Assembly: GCA_964348455.1 (NCBI GenBank)
Contig: CAYGCQ010000003.1
Coordinates: forward strand, 7,494-71,493
Length of the DNA: 64,000 nucleotides
Source of the DNA: UBA10133 sp964348455
GTDB taxonomy: Bacteria; Patescibacteriota; Microgenomatia; UBA1400; MFAQ01
Direction of reading: 5' to 3'
The position numbers and the translations under genes are program-made. Shown here piece after piece: positions 49,658 to 57,684 of the stretch. Numbering within the stretch: position 1 is the first letter of the stretch; every line of letters begins with the position of its first letter. Below the pieces are notes generated by a model that ran no database searches, was not told where the DNA came from, and saw only the letters and a program-made list of their open reading frames with translations.

Positions 49658-50206
49658 TCATTTCAAAAACTCTTCTTTGATATCTGAGTGATATTCTTTC
49701 AATAAATGATTAATTTTAGGATTAATTATTAATGTGCAGTAAGGATTAAGCTTGTGATTTTCGTAGTAATTTTGGTGGTAGTTTTCTGCAATATAAAAAT
49801 TTGTATAAGGAATTATTTCGGTTACAATTTTGTTTTGATAAGCCCCTTCTTTTTGAAATTCCTCTTTTGATTTTTCGGCAATTTTTCTTTGATTTTCGTC
49901 GTGATAAAAAATAATAGATCGATATTCAGATCCGTAATCGTGCCCTTGTTGATTCGGTGTGGTTGGGTTGTGGGTGTGCCAAAAAATATCAAGAATTTTT
50001 TCGTAAGGAATAATTTCTGAGTCAAAAGTAATTTGGATTGATTCCGCATGTCCAGTGTCGCCATTATGGATCTGGTCATAAGTTGGATTTTTGGTGGTTC
50101 CACCAGCATAACCGGGGAGTACAGAAATGATCCCTTTTAATCTGTTAAAAATTGCCTCGGTACACCAAAAGCATCCACTGGCTAAGGTGGCGATTTCATT
50201 TTTCAT
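49658..50206 (-). CDS. msrA: Peptide methionine sulfoxide reductase MsrA
   Basis: Repairs methionine-S-sulfoxide in oxidised proteins. The 182 residues begin with the active site GCFWCTEAIF, followed by GYAGGTTKNPTYDQI and HTHNPTTPNQQGHDYG, all hallmarks of the family. The start overlaps the end of msrB by 11 bases, so the two are coupled. Confidence 0.97.
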   Translation of the reverse strand: MKNEIATLASGCFWCTEAIFNRLKGIISVLPGYAGGTTKNPTYDQIHNGDTGHAESIQITFDSEIIPYEKILDIFWHTHNPTTPNQQGHDYGSEYRSIIFYHDENQRKIAEKSKEEFQKEGAYQNKIVTEIIPYTNFYIAENYHQNYYENHKLNPYCTLIINPKINHLLKEYHSDIKEEFLK

Positions 50207-50588
50207 GGATAATTTTAGGTAATTGCTGGTCTTGAGGAATAAAACGAATTGAAAGAGAGTTTACACAGTGGCGAGTGTCTGTTTTAGTGAATTTTTCTCC
50301 CTCAAAAACATGGCCAAGGTGACCTCCACAGTTAGCACATTGAATTTCTGTGCGGTTCCATGAGGGGTCATGAAGTCTTTTGATAGCGTTGGGAAAGTTA
50401 TCGTCAAAACTTGGCCATCCGCAGCCGGCATCGAACTTGCTTTTGGAAGAAAAAAGGGGGGAGTTACATCTGCGGCAAATGAAAGTACCTTCTTTATAAA
50501 AGTTGTCGTATTCCCCAGTGAATGGTATCTCAGTTCCTTTGTTGACAATTACTTCAGACTCTTCTCGGTTTAGGGGGTTGAACGACAT
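50196..50588 (-). CDS. msrB: Peptide methionine sulfoxide reductase MsrB
   Basis: Repairs methionine-R-sulfoxide. The 130 residues include zinc-binding CRRCNSPLF and CANCGGHLGHVF, SKFDAGCGWPSF, and the catalytic Cys in RHCVNSLSI. It is upstream of and overlapping msrA, giving a complete repair pair. TACAAT (50594-50599) ends 5 bases before the ATG. A 7-4-7 dyad (50650-50667) stands about 60 bases upstream. Confidence 0.97.
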   Translation of the reverse strand: MSFNPLNREESEVIVNKGTEIPFTGEYDNFYKEGTFICRRCNSPLFSSKSKFDAGCGWPSFDDNFPNAIKRLHDPSWNRTEIQCANCGGHLGHVFEGEKFTKTDTRHCVNSLSIRFIPQDQQLPKIIHEK

Positions 50589-50649
50589 AACTAATTGTAA
50601 CCTAATTCACATTTTTTGGTACATAAATTTCAAGAATTTAGAATTATTA

Positions 50650-50667
50650 TTTGTAAAAACTTACAAA
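50650..50667. promoter_or_regulatory. Dyad TTTGTAA-N4-TTACAAA upstream of msrB
   Basis: A perfect inverted repeat about 60 bases upstream of the msrB start. Its TTGTA-N6-TACAA geometry is that of Crp/Fnr-family sites, and such a regulator is encoded at 59083-59733. Confidence 0.45.
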
Positions 50668-50780
50668 CTATCTTGTAATCATCCTATATTGTTTAAATCC
50701 ACCGTTTGTATAGGTGTGTGGTTACCGTAAATCTGACTAGGGGATATAATTGAGCCCGAGAACCAAAAGTTAGGTTCAAA

Positions 50781-50833
50781 TAGTGTATTGACAACACTAA
50801 TATATAGTATATAATGGTGTCATAAATACACTA
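50781..50833 (+). promoter_or_regulatory. Consensus promoter of the TerY-P-like operon with two operator dyads
   Basis: TTGACA (50788-50793), 16 bases, TATAAT (50810-50815). Dyad 1 TAGTGT-N7-ACACTA (50781-50799) covers the -35 box; dyad 2 TGGTGT-N7-ACACTA (50815-50833) starts at the -10 box. Both positions would block polymerase, which suggests repression. Confidence 0.75.
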
Positions 50834-50886
50834 AGTATTTGTTCTTTGAAAATTGAACTACAAAATTAAGAAATGAGGAGGATTTT

Positions 50887-51735
50887 GTGAATCCGCTAAA
50901 ATTTATTTCTGGAACTGTAATTGGTCAGAATCACGTAAAGTCCAAGAAGAACTGCCAAGACGCTCTCTTTACGGTTGAGCAAAAAGACTTGGTGGTGGCT
51001 GTGGTAGGCGATGGAGTAGGCGACCCTGTCGATTCTCCGTATTCTGAAGTTGGGGCTAGAATTGGTGTAACAGCTATTGCAAATCAGATTGCAAGTCGCT
51101 TGTTATCTACTTCTAGATGGAGATGGAATCATCACCTTCAAGGAAGGGATTTTTGGAATCAGGTGAATGTTCACACATTGAATCTAATTGAAGATACAGC
51201 ACTTGGAATGGGCGGTAGTCGCTCAAGGGCCATTATTAAACATTTTTTGTTTACGATAGTGGGAATGGTGCTAACTCCAGATCAGACACTTTTCTTTGGC
51301 GTTGGTGATGGTAATTATTTTCTAAATGGCAAAATGTATGAAATGTTTGTCAAAGATGTAGACAATAATCCGCCATGCCTTGCTTATAGTTTGGTAGGAA
51401 CAACCTCTAGCAGGATAACCCCAGAAGATATGCAAATTAGAGTTCGTCACACCATCTCAACAAAGTCAGTTCAATCAGCAATGATAGCAACTGACGGGAT
51501 AGAGTGGTTGCTTAAAGATCCAAACAAGGTTGTCCCTGGAACGAAAGTGCCAGTGGGTGGACCTGAAGATTTTTGGAATAATCATGAATATTATGAGAAT
51601 CCAAGTGCTTTAGGCTGGAGACTTAACTTGCTCGCTACTGAAAAAAGAAAAATTGATTGGAAGGCCTCTGAGCTAGAAGTTCAGCCGGCTATTCTTAACG
51701 ATGACCTGGCTATGGTAGTGGCAAGTAGACTTTAA
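50887..51735 (+). CDS. PP2C-type protein phosphatase of a TerY-P-like operon
   Basis: A 282-residue metal-dependent Ser/Thr phosphatase. The metal and phosphate motifs are in order: NCQDA (near 24), VGDGVGD (near 39), GVGDGNYF (near 140), IATDGIEW (near 200) and NDDLAMVV at the end. It should dephosphorylate targets of the adjacent kinase. The start is GTG 50887, with a strong AGGAGG 5 bases upstream. It is the first gene of a four-gene operon. Comparable phosphatase-kinase-vWA triads are known as TerY-P in tellurite/stress islands and as yegI-yegK-yegL in E. coli. Confidence 0.9.
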   Translation: MNPLKFISGTVIGQNHVKSKKNCQDALFTVEQKDLVVAVVGDGVGDPVDSPYSEVGARIGVTAIANQIASRLLSTSRWRWNHHLQGRDFWNQVNVHTLNLIEDTALGMGGSRSRAIIKHFLFTIVGMVLTPDQTLFFGVGDGNYFLNGKMYEMFVKDVDNNPPCLAYSLVGTTSSRITPEDMQIRVRHTISTKSVQSAMIATDGIEWLLKDPNKVVPGTKVPVGGPEDFWNNHEYYENPSALGWRLNLLATEKRKIDWKASELEVQPAILNDDLAMVVASRL

Positions 51736-51747
51736 TGTGGAGGAGAG

Positions 51748-53619
51748 ATGCACAGAGTTGCTTATAGAAATGGAGATCGAGTCTCTCTGGACCCCAGTAA
51801 GTTGAGGGGGAAGGGAGGTGAGGCTTATATATTCGAGACAAGCAATGTGAGAGTAGCAAAGATTTTTAAAGATCCTGACGATCCCGACTTTGATTTGTTC
51901 CCTGCCCAACAGAAAGAAGCCGAGAGACGAATATTAATGCATCAAACGAAACTTCGAGAGTTTCCATTTGCAAAACTGCCACAGAGCGTGGTAATACCTC
52001 TTGATCTTCTCACTGATATTTCGGGAAAAAGAATCTTGGGTTATGAAATGGAGTATTTGAGGAATTTGGAAACATTGATGCAGTATCTGGACAGGGATTT
52101 TCGAGAGAAAGGTGGAATTGATAACAATGCGATGATGGGGTTTTTTGGTGATCTGCATCCGACCGTGAAAAAAATTCACGAGACAGGGGTAGTAATCGCT
52201 GATTTTAATGCTCTCAATGTGTTGTACCAGAAGGGTAAGGCCCGATTGGTGGATGCTGACAGTATGCAAAATGGCAAATATCTTAGCCCCATGTTTACTG
52301 CTGCATATGTTGATCCTCACCATTGTGATCCAAAGTTAAAATCATTGATGATGGTGAAACCACATGATATTATGTCTGATTGGTATGCCTTTACGGTGAT
52401 GTTGATGGAGGCGTTGTTATATGTGAGACCATGGGGTGGAGTTTACAAACCTAAGGACAAAAAGATGATGGTTCCGCTAGGCGCGAGACCGCTCTGTGGA
52501 ATAAGTATTTTCCACCCTGAAGTGGTTTATCCCAAACCAGCAACACCAATGCACATCCTTCCAGATGATTTGCTAGATTTCTTTTTTATGACCTTTGAAA
52601 AAGGTGAACGAAGAGAGTTTCCTAAAAAAATGCTGGACTTACGATTTAGTAAGTGTGTGAACTGTGGGTATGAGCATGGCAGGGGAATTTGCCCTAACTG
52701 TTCAACCGGGGTGGCAACTAAAAAGATGATGCAGGTTCGCGGAAGTGTTCGAGTAGATTTTGCTTTTCAAACTAACGGTTTGATCATCAACTCGACAGTA
52801 CAAAAAGGAGGGCTGAGGTACATCTATAACCTGGACGGTAAGTTTTTTCGCGAAGATGGAAGTGTTGCAACAGCCGGAAACCTCGATACCGGTATGCGTT
52901 ATCGCATACAAGACAAAAAGACTGTCCTCGCTAAAAATGGATTGATGATTGTTTTGGAAAATGGAAAAGTGTTAGAAAAGATTGTGGTTGACTCCTACGG
53001 TAACTTACCTCTAATCGATGCAAACTCAAAGCATTATTACTGGGCAGCCGGAGGAATTCTCTATCGAAGTGAAAGTTATGGTCCTGAGATTATTGGAAGC
53101 GTTCTGGAAGGTCAGACTCTCTTTTGGGCCGGTGAGAAATTCGGATTCGGTTTTTATCGAGCAGGGAATCTCACTCGCGCATTTGTGTTTGACTCTGACA
53201 GATCGGGAATTAATGATGGTGTAAAGATTGTTCCGGTAAAGGGACAGCTAATTGATTCCACTTGTGTGTTTGCCGGAACCCATGCATGGTTTTTGACCAC
53301 GGAAAAAAGTGGCTCAAAGATCATTAATCGGGTTCAAGTAATTAATTCACTGGGGGAAATTGAGGCTACTGAAGAGTGCGAAAATGGGGATGGTTCATGG
53401 CTGGGAAAGATTCGAGGTAAATTGCCTATCAGCAACTTTGTCTTGAGCGCAACTAATGATGGAATTGTTCGAGCCGAAATTATAAACGGCAGGATAGTTC
53501 CAACAAAAGAGTTTCCAGACACTGAACCATTTGTCGATGAAAATTCCTTCTTGCTTCCAAGCTCGAATGGAATCTATGTAATTCGAAAGAAAGAAATACT
53601 TAGCATGATAATTCGTTAG
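51748..53619 (+). CDS. Protein kinase with zinc ribbon and C-terminal propeller-like region
   Basis: A 623-residue protein. Residues 1-285 form a diverged Ser/Thr kinase: Gly-loop GKGGEAYIFE, the Lys in VAKIFK, the catalytic loop IADFNALNVLY (Asp and Asn conserved in the HRD-like position) and RLVDADSM for DFG. A zinc ribbon near 302-320 reads CVNCGYEHGRGICPNC. Residues 330-623 hold beta-strand repeats (YIYNLDGKFFREDG, GILYRSESYGPEI) that look propeller-like and could bind targets. GGAGGAG lies 2 bases before the ATG, 13 bases after the phosphatase. This is the kinase of a TerY-P-type triad. Confidence 0.85.
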   Translation: MHRVAYRNGDRVSLDPSKLRGKGGEAYIFETSNVRVAKIFKDPDDPDFDLFPAQQKEAERRILMHQTKLREFPFAKLPQSVVIPLDLLTDISGKRILGYEMEYLRNLETLMQYLDRDFREKGGIDNNAMMGFFGDLHPTVKKIHETGVVIADFNALNVLYQKGKARLVDADSMQNGKYLSPMFTAAYVDPHHCDPKLKSLMMVKPHDIMSDWYAFTVMLMEALLYVRPWGGVYKPKDKKMMVPLGARPLCGISIFHPEVVYPKPATPMHILPDDLLDFFFMTFEKGERREFPKKMLDLRFSKCVNCGYEHGRGICPNCSTGVATKKMMQVRGSVRVDFAFQTNGLIINSTVQKGGLRYIYNLDGKFFREDGSVATAGNLDTGMRYRIQDKKTVLAKNGLMIVLENGKVLEKIVVDSYGNLPLIDANSKHYYWAAGGILYRSESYGPEIIGSVLEGQTLFWAGEKFGFGFYRAGNLTRAFVFDSDRSGINDGVKIVPVKGQLIDSTCVFAGTHAWFLTTEKSGSKIINRVQVINSLGEIEATEECENGDGSWLGKIRGKLPISNFVLSATNDGIVRAEIINGRIVPTKEFPDTEPFVDENSFLLPSSNGIYVIRKKEILSMIIR

Positions 53620-53635
53620 AAAGAGGAGAAAAGCG

Positions 53636-54640
53636 ATGGCTAATTTACCTATTCCTGCTCATTATGATTCGAAGAAAGTTGGTAAGATTTGGGAACCTGA
53701 TTACGCTGCTTTAGCAGTTGCAGCCGAGAAGTATGCAAAGCAAAATAGAATTACGCCTGCAAAAACCGACGCAACGAAAGTTGGGTTGATGGCGATTGAT
53801 GTTCAGAACACATTTTGTGTCCCTGGATTCGAACTATATGTTGGTGGACGATCCGGAACCGGAGCTGTGGACGATACACAGCGCTTGGTTGAATTTGTGT
53901 ATCGTAATCTGGCTAAGATTTCTACAATAAAGCCGACGATGGATACTCACACAGCACAACAGATTTTTCATCCAACGTTTTTGGTTGATCAAAAAGGCAA
54001 CCATCCTGGTCCTTATACTGAAATCAAAGCGTCCGATGTGCAATCCGGAAAATGGGTGGTGAATTTGGCAATTATGGGCCGTTTGCCTGGTGTTCCATAT
54101 ACTTGGGTGCAACAGTACTTGTTGGAATACTGCACTCAGCTGGAGAACAGTGGCAAATTTGGTCTGACCATTTGGCCGTATCATGCAATGCTTGGCGGTA
54201 TTGGTCATGCACTGGTACCTTCTTTCCATGAAGCATCATTCTTTCACGGCATCGCTCGCGAAACAGATGTAGATCATGAAATTAAGGGTGGCAAAATGTT
54301 GAGCGAGATGTACTCTGCTTTGCGGCACGAAGTTCTCTTTGCAATGGGTCAGCCTGTTGGCCAGAAGAGTACCGCCTTTATTAAAGCCCTGATGTCAGTT
54401 GACAAGCTTTATATTGCCGGTCAAGCGAAGAGCCACTGTGTTGCTTGGACTGTATCTGACCTACTGGATGAAATCAAGTCGGCCGACGCGTCCCTTGCAA
54501 ATAAAGTGTATCTGCTTGAGGACTGCATGAGTCCGGTAGTTGTACCTGGGGTGGTGGATCACACCGACTCGGCGAACGCTGCCTTTGAACGATTTGCAAA
54601 AGCCGGTATGAATATTGTCCGATCAACTGACCCGATCTAA
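53636..54640 (+). CDS. Isochorismatase/nicotinamidase-like cysteine hydrolase
   Basis: A 334-residue hydrolase of the isochorismatase superfamily. The catalytic Asp is in GLMAIDVQNTFC (near 54), the nicotinamidase-type metal site is in MDTHTAQQIFHP (near 102-113), a core strand reads TIWPYHAMLGG, and the nucleophile Cys is in KSHCVAWTVSDLL (near 268). These suggest a nicotinamidase-like active site, that is, amide hydrolysis of nicotinamide or a related metabolite, but the protein is about 120 residues longer than PncA because of insertions, so the substrate may differ. AGAGGAG precedes the ATG. An enzyme in a TerY-P operon suggests phospho-control of a metabolite signal. Confidence 0.87.
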   Translation: MANLPIPAHYDSKKVGKIWEPDYAALAVAAEKYAKQNRITPAKTDATKVGLMAIDVQNTFCVPGFELYVGGRSGTGAVDDTQRLVEFVYRNLAKISTIKPTMDTHTAQQIFHPTFLVDQKGNHPGPYTEIKASDVQSGKWVVNLAIMGRLPGVPYTWVQQYLLEYCTQLENSGKFGLTIWPYHAMLGGIGHALVPSFHEASFFHGIARETDVDHEIKGGKMLSEMYSALRHEVLFAMGQPVGQKSTAFIKALMSVDKLYIAGQAKSHCVAWTVSDLLDEIKSADASLANKVYLLEDCMSPVVVPGVVDHTDSANAAFERFAKAGMNIVRSTDPI

Positions 54641-54686
54641 TTTTGTTTTAACTTAGATTTACAAAATTGATTTAAGGAGATAAACA

Positions 54687-55487
54687 ATGACTTCTCAATC
54701 TGCAAATGTTGATGATCTATTTGGCTCGGCGCGGTCAGAAGGTGTAATATCGGCTGCAAGTCACAAGGCTTTTACAATTCCCGACGTGGCTGATCAGATT
54801 AACCAGGCGATGGGTGTGCCAGCGATTGATGTGAAGGGTGGTTCCGAAATCTTCGCGGTAGAAATCTTGGTTGATGATTCTTGGTCAATCGCTCGAGCTG
54901 GAAACGAACAAGCAATTCGTGATGGTGTAAACAAGGTTCGAGATGACCTGATGAAGGCAAAAAATAGCAAGTCAATTTTGATGTGCGTACGGTACTTGAA
55001 TGGAGGAATTGTAATCCCGTTTACTCCGATTGCTGACGTTCCTGCCCTTACTACGGCCAACTATCAAGCAAACGGTGGTACACCTTTCTATGACATGGCA
55101 GTTGTTAGCTATGGTGACCTAGTAGCTAAGACACAGGAATTTTCCGATCGTGGTGTTCCTGTACTTTCTGCAACACTTTTGGTTTGTGACGGTCATGATG
55201 AGGGTAGTATACGTTACCAAACTCCCGAATCGGTTGCTCCGCTGACAAAAGATTTTCTGTCAGGTGAACAACACATAGTTTGCGCTATGGGAATTCAAGA
55301 CGACTTGGGTACTGATTTTGAAAGTATCTTCTTGCGAATGGGAGTTCTTCCTCAAAGTATTTTGAAAACTGACGCGACTGGTGCTGCAATCCGTAGAGGA
55401 TTCGGAACCTTCTCAACAGTGGCAACGACTGCTTCTCAGGGTGCTCCGGGATTTTCCCAGGCTCAAGTTGGTGGTTTTGCTGTGTAG
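54687..55487 (+). CDS. von Willebrand factor A (TerY-like) protein
   Basis: A 266-residue vWA protein with an intact metal-ion-dependent adhesion site: DDSWS (residues 63-67, the DxSxS motif), the Thr in GGTPFYD (near 129) and the Asp in VCDGHDEG (near 168). An N-terminal 45-residue tail has low complexity. It lacks a signal peptide, so it is cytoplasmic, like TerY and YegL. It probably binds or scaffolds the kinase, phosphatase or hydrolase. AAGGAG lies upstream of the ATG, and a terminator closes the operon 18 bases after the stop. Confidence 0.88.
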   Translation: MTSQSANVDDLFGSARSEGVISAASHKAFTIPDVADQINQAMGVPAIDVKGGSEIFAVEILVDDSWSIARAGNEQAIRDGVNKVRDDLMKAKNSKSILMCVRYLNGGIVIPFTPIADVPALTTANYQANGGTPFYDMAVVSYGDLVAKTQEFSDRGVPVLSATLLVCDGHDEGSIRYQTPESVAPLTKDFLSGEQHIVCAMGIQDDLGTDFESIFLRMGVLPQSILKTDATGAAIRRGFGTFSTVATTASQGAPGFSQAQVGGFAV

Positions 55488-55504
55488 TTCGATTAAGTGT
55501 TATT

Positions 55505-55532
55505 TGCCCCGATTAATATCGGGGCATTTTTT
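55505..55532 (+). terminator. Terminator of the TerY-P-like operon
   Basis: TGCCCCGAT, loop TAAT, ATCGGGGCA followed by six T residues. Confidence 0.92.
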
Positions 55533-55589
55533 GTATCAATAAATCTAACTATTGAGTTTAATATGTAATATTTGTTATATTTAAGTGAG

Positions 55590-56228
55590 ATGGATATTGA
55601 AATTTCTGTACAGAATATAGCGCTTAATGGAGTATTGGAACTACCGAGTAGGACTAAGTCTTTGGTTGTATTTGCACATGGGTCGGGAAGTGGAAGGTAT
55701 TCCGAAAGAAATTCTTTGGTGGCGTTGGGATTGCAAAAGTCTGGTATCGGGACTCTGCTTTTTGATCTTTTAACTGACAAGGAAGACGACGTTTATGAAA
55801 ACAGATTTGATATGGAACTCCTTACGGATAGATTGATAGCGGTAACAAAATGGTGTTTTGAAGATGAGAAAACTAAAGAATTAAATATTGGGTATTATGG
55901 TTCCAGCACCGGTGCGGCAGCTGCCTTGTCATCTGCCGCCTATTGGGGAACAAAAATTAAGGCCCTCGTTTCTAGAGGTGGTAGACCTGATTTGGCGATG
56001 GATGTACTGGACTTAATTGAAGCTCCGACTTTGTTTATTGTGGGGGGTAACGATAAGGAGTTAGTTGCCCTGAATAGACAGGCTTATCAAAAAATGGGAT
56101 GTGTAAAAAAAATTGAAGTAATCCCTGGAGCTACACACTTGTTTGAAGAATATGGTGCGATGGAGAAAGTTTCCGACTTGACAACTCAGTGGTTTTTAAA
56201 ATATTTTTGGGGTGGAAATAGTAGATAA
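55590..56228 (+). CDS. Dienelactone-hydrolase-like alpha/beta hydrolase
   Basis: A 212-residue alpha/beta hydrolase. The oxyanion strand VVFAHGSGSGRYSERN is typical of the family often fused to phosphoribosyltransferases. The nucleophile elbow is YGSSTGAAAA, the Asp is in VGGNDKELV and the His is in PGATHLFEE. The triad is intact; the substrate is unknown. I start it at ATG 55590: TATATT (55576-55581) ends 8 bases before it. It converges with the DedA gene, and the two stops are 8 bases apart. Confidence 0.88.
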   Translation: MDIEISVQNIALNGVLELPSRTKSLVVFAHGSGSGRYSERNSLVALGLQKSGIGTLLFDLLTDKEDDVYENRFDMELLTDRLIAVTKWCFEDEKTKELNIGYYGSSTGAAAALSSAAYWGTKIKALVSRGGRPDLAMDVLDLIEAPTLFIVGGNDKELVALNRQAYQKMGCVKKIEVIPGATHLFEEYGAMEKVSDLTTQWFLKYFWGGNSR

Positions 56229-56235
56229 AAATGAG

Positions 56236-56805
56236 TTATTGAAGAAGTTTATGGAGGACAGAGTAGCCCCCGACAGCCAACAGAACAGAACCAAAAAGGT
56301 TGCTGAGGATGGATGTCCAGAGGTATTTCCAAAAACTAACATGATACATACCAGCTGTTACGGAGACGACTTTGCCTCCAAATTGAGGAACAAACCGGCC
56401 ACAGATTAAATACCAGGCAGAGTCGGCTGGAAAGTTGCCAAGACCAAAAGGGAGGTTGTGTCTTTGTTTGTCAAAATCAGCAATCTGAGCAAGGCCTTTG
56501 CCAATAAAATACTCGATTATGGCTGCCAAGTTGTTTCCCATCCAGGAGATTAGGATACCCATAAATGGACCAAAAAGAGCTCCGTTGAGAATTACAATAG
56601 GGTCGGTGGGGATAGGCGTGGCGGATAAAATACCCATCAAAATAATTGAAAATATGGGTCCTGCTACGCCTGCTTTTGGAATAATTTTTTCGATTTCTTT
56701 AAAATCTTTTTGAAAGAAAATAAGTAGAGCTATGGGAAGGGCAAAGGTTATGAGGAGAATTGAAACGTTCCTAGTTTGCCTTAATAATTTTTTCGTCATT
56801 TGCAC
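56236..56805 (-). CDS. DedA/VTT-family membrane protein
   Basis: A 189-residue membrane protein of the DedA (SNARE-associated/VTT) family. It has about five hydrophobic segments and the conserved loop ATPIPTDPIVILNG followed by GALFGPFMGILISW. Members act in membrane lipid flipping and homeostasis. The start is probably GTG 56805: TATAAT (minus strand, 56811-56816) ends 5 bases before it; an ATG two codons later is possible. Confidence 0.88.
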   Translation of the reverse strand: MQMTKKLLRQTRNVSILLITFALPIALLIFFQKDFKEIEKIIPKAGVAGPIFSIILMGILSATPIPTDPIVILNGALFGPFMGILISWMGNNLAAIIEYFIGKGLAQIADFDKQRHNLPFGLGNFPADSAWYLICGRFVPQFGGKVVSVTAGMYHVSFWKYLWTSILSNLFGSVLLAVGGYSVLHKLLQ

Positions 56806-56882
56806 TTTTTATTATAGTCGAGGCAGAGGTGTATCTGTAGTTCTGATTGAATAATCGCAAATAAATGTTAAAATTATTACAA

Positions 56883-57083
56883 ATGAATAAGTATACTTGT
56901 ATGTGTATTGTTCCGAGGTGTTCGTTTGCTATAAGGGTGGAAACCGAAACCCCGAAAGAGGCAGTAGAAAAAATGATAAAAACAGGTGAGGATCATTTGT
57001 TGAAGTCTCATCCTGACGTGCCGGTAATGGATGATGAAAAAATTAGGGAGTGTGTGAGAAGTAATATTAAGAAAGTGGATTGA
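56883..57083 (+). CDS. Small DUF1059-like protein
   Basis: A 66-residue protein from ATG 56883; TG-extended TAAAAT (56869-56874) ends 8 bases upstream. Two close cysteines (CMCIVPRCSF) are followed by a helix with TPKEAVEKMIKTGEDHL and a His-Pro end (KSHPDV), the layout of DUF1059-type proteins. Function unknown. Confidence 0.7.
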   Translation: MNKYTCMCIVPRCSFAIRVETETPKEAVEKMIKTGEDHLLKSHPDVPVMDDEKIRECVRSNIKKVD

Positions 57084-57124
57084 GACTGTGGCATAATAAT
57101 AATAGTTATTATTAATAAATAAAT

Positions 57125-57343
57125 ATGCCCGCTAGAAAAAAATCAAACATGGGATTGTTGGGAGCCGTTGGCGCAGGAGTACTTGGCTTGGTTACCGGAG
57201 CAGCTGCCGTTTTTTTATCCAAGAAAGAAAATAGAGATAATGTTCAGCGAAAAGTAAGTACAGCGGTAAAAAGAGGGAAGGTTGAAGTTGCCAAAGCCAA
57301 GAAGAAAGTGGTAGCAACAAAAAAGAAATTGTTAAGAAAGTAA
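57125..57343 (+). CDS. Small YtxH-like membrane protein with basic tail
   Basis: A 72-residue protein: a basic start, one Gly/Ala-rich helix (about 10-30, GLLGAVGAGVLGLVTG), then a strongly Lys-rich coiled tail (VEVAKAKKKVVATKKK). This is the layout of YtxH-like stress proteins. The leader contains a TGGCATAAT box and an A/T inverted repeat, so its mRNA has a short leader. A terminator follows. Confidence 0.7.
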   Translation: MPARKKSNMGLLGAVGAGVLGLVTGAAAVFLSKKENRDNVQRKVSTAVKRGKVEVAKAKKKVVATKKKLLRK

Positions 57344-57361
57344 TCAACTTCTTTCATTTTT

Positions 57362-57392
57362 AAAAGAGGGCTTTTAAGAGTCCTCTTTTTTT
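57362..57392 (+). terminator. Terminator after the YtxH-like gene
   Basis: AAAGAGGGC, loop, GAGTCCTCTTT then T residues. The stem is imperfect at one or two pairs. Confidence 0.75.
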
Positions 57393-57443
57393 GTGGTTTC
57401 ACTCCGACTGTGATAGAGTGAATTGTAAAGGAGGTTGTAACAA

Positions 57444-57662
57444 ATGATACAAAATGAAGGAGAGCTGGATAGAATTTTGAGAGTATTTCTGGGGTCATTT
57501 TTCTTTATGATAGCCTATACAATGACTCCTGGAATTGGAAGGTGGCTATTAACAATACTAGCAATACTTTTGGTACTATCTGGGTTTACGGGGTATAGTA
57601 GTTTTTATCATAAAATGGGGATTTCAACTTTATTAAGAAAAAGAACATCTTCTATTAGGTGA
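57444..57662 (+). CDS. DUF2892-like (YgaP-type) small membrane protein
   Basis: A 72-residue protein with two helices and the family pattern NEGELDRILRVFLG at the start and LVLSGFTGYSSFY plus LMGIST-like MGISTLL at the end. In other bacteria this domain accompanies rhodanese and sulfur proteins. It is one of few genes here with a textbook Shine-Dalgarno (AAAGGAGG). Function unknown. Confidence 0.78.
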   Translation: MIQNEGELDRILRVFLGSFFFMIAYTMTPGIGRWLLTILAILLVLSGFTGYSSFYHKMGISTLLRKRTSSIR

Positions 57663-57684
57663 GCGGTGTTGTAACATAGAAGAG

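Noticed and set aside
56212..56409. Plus-strand 65-codon frame opposite DedA
   Set aside because: It is antisense to the well-supported DedA gene and has no promoter or family signal.
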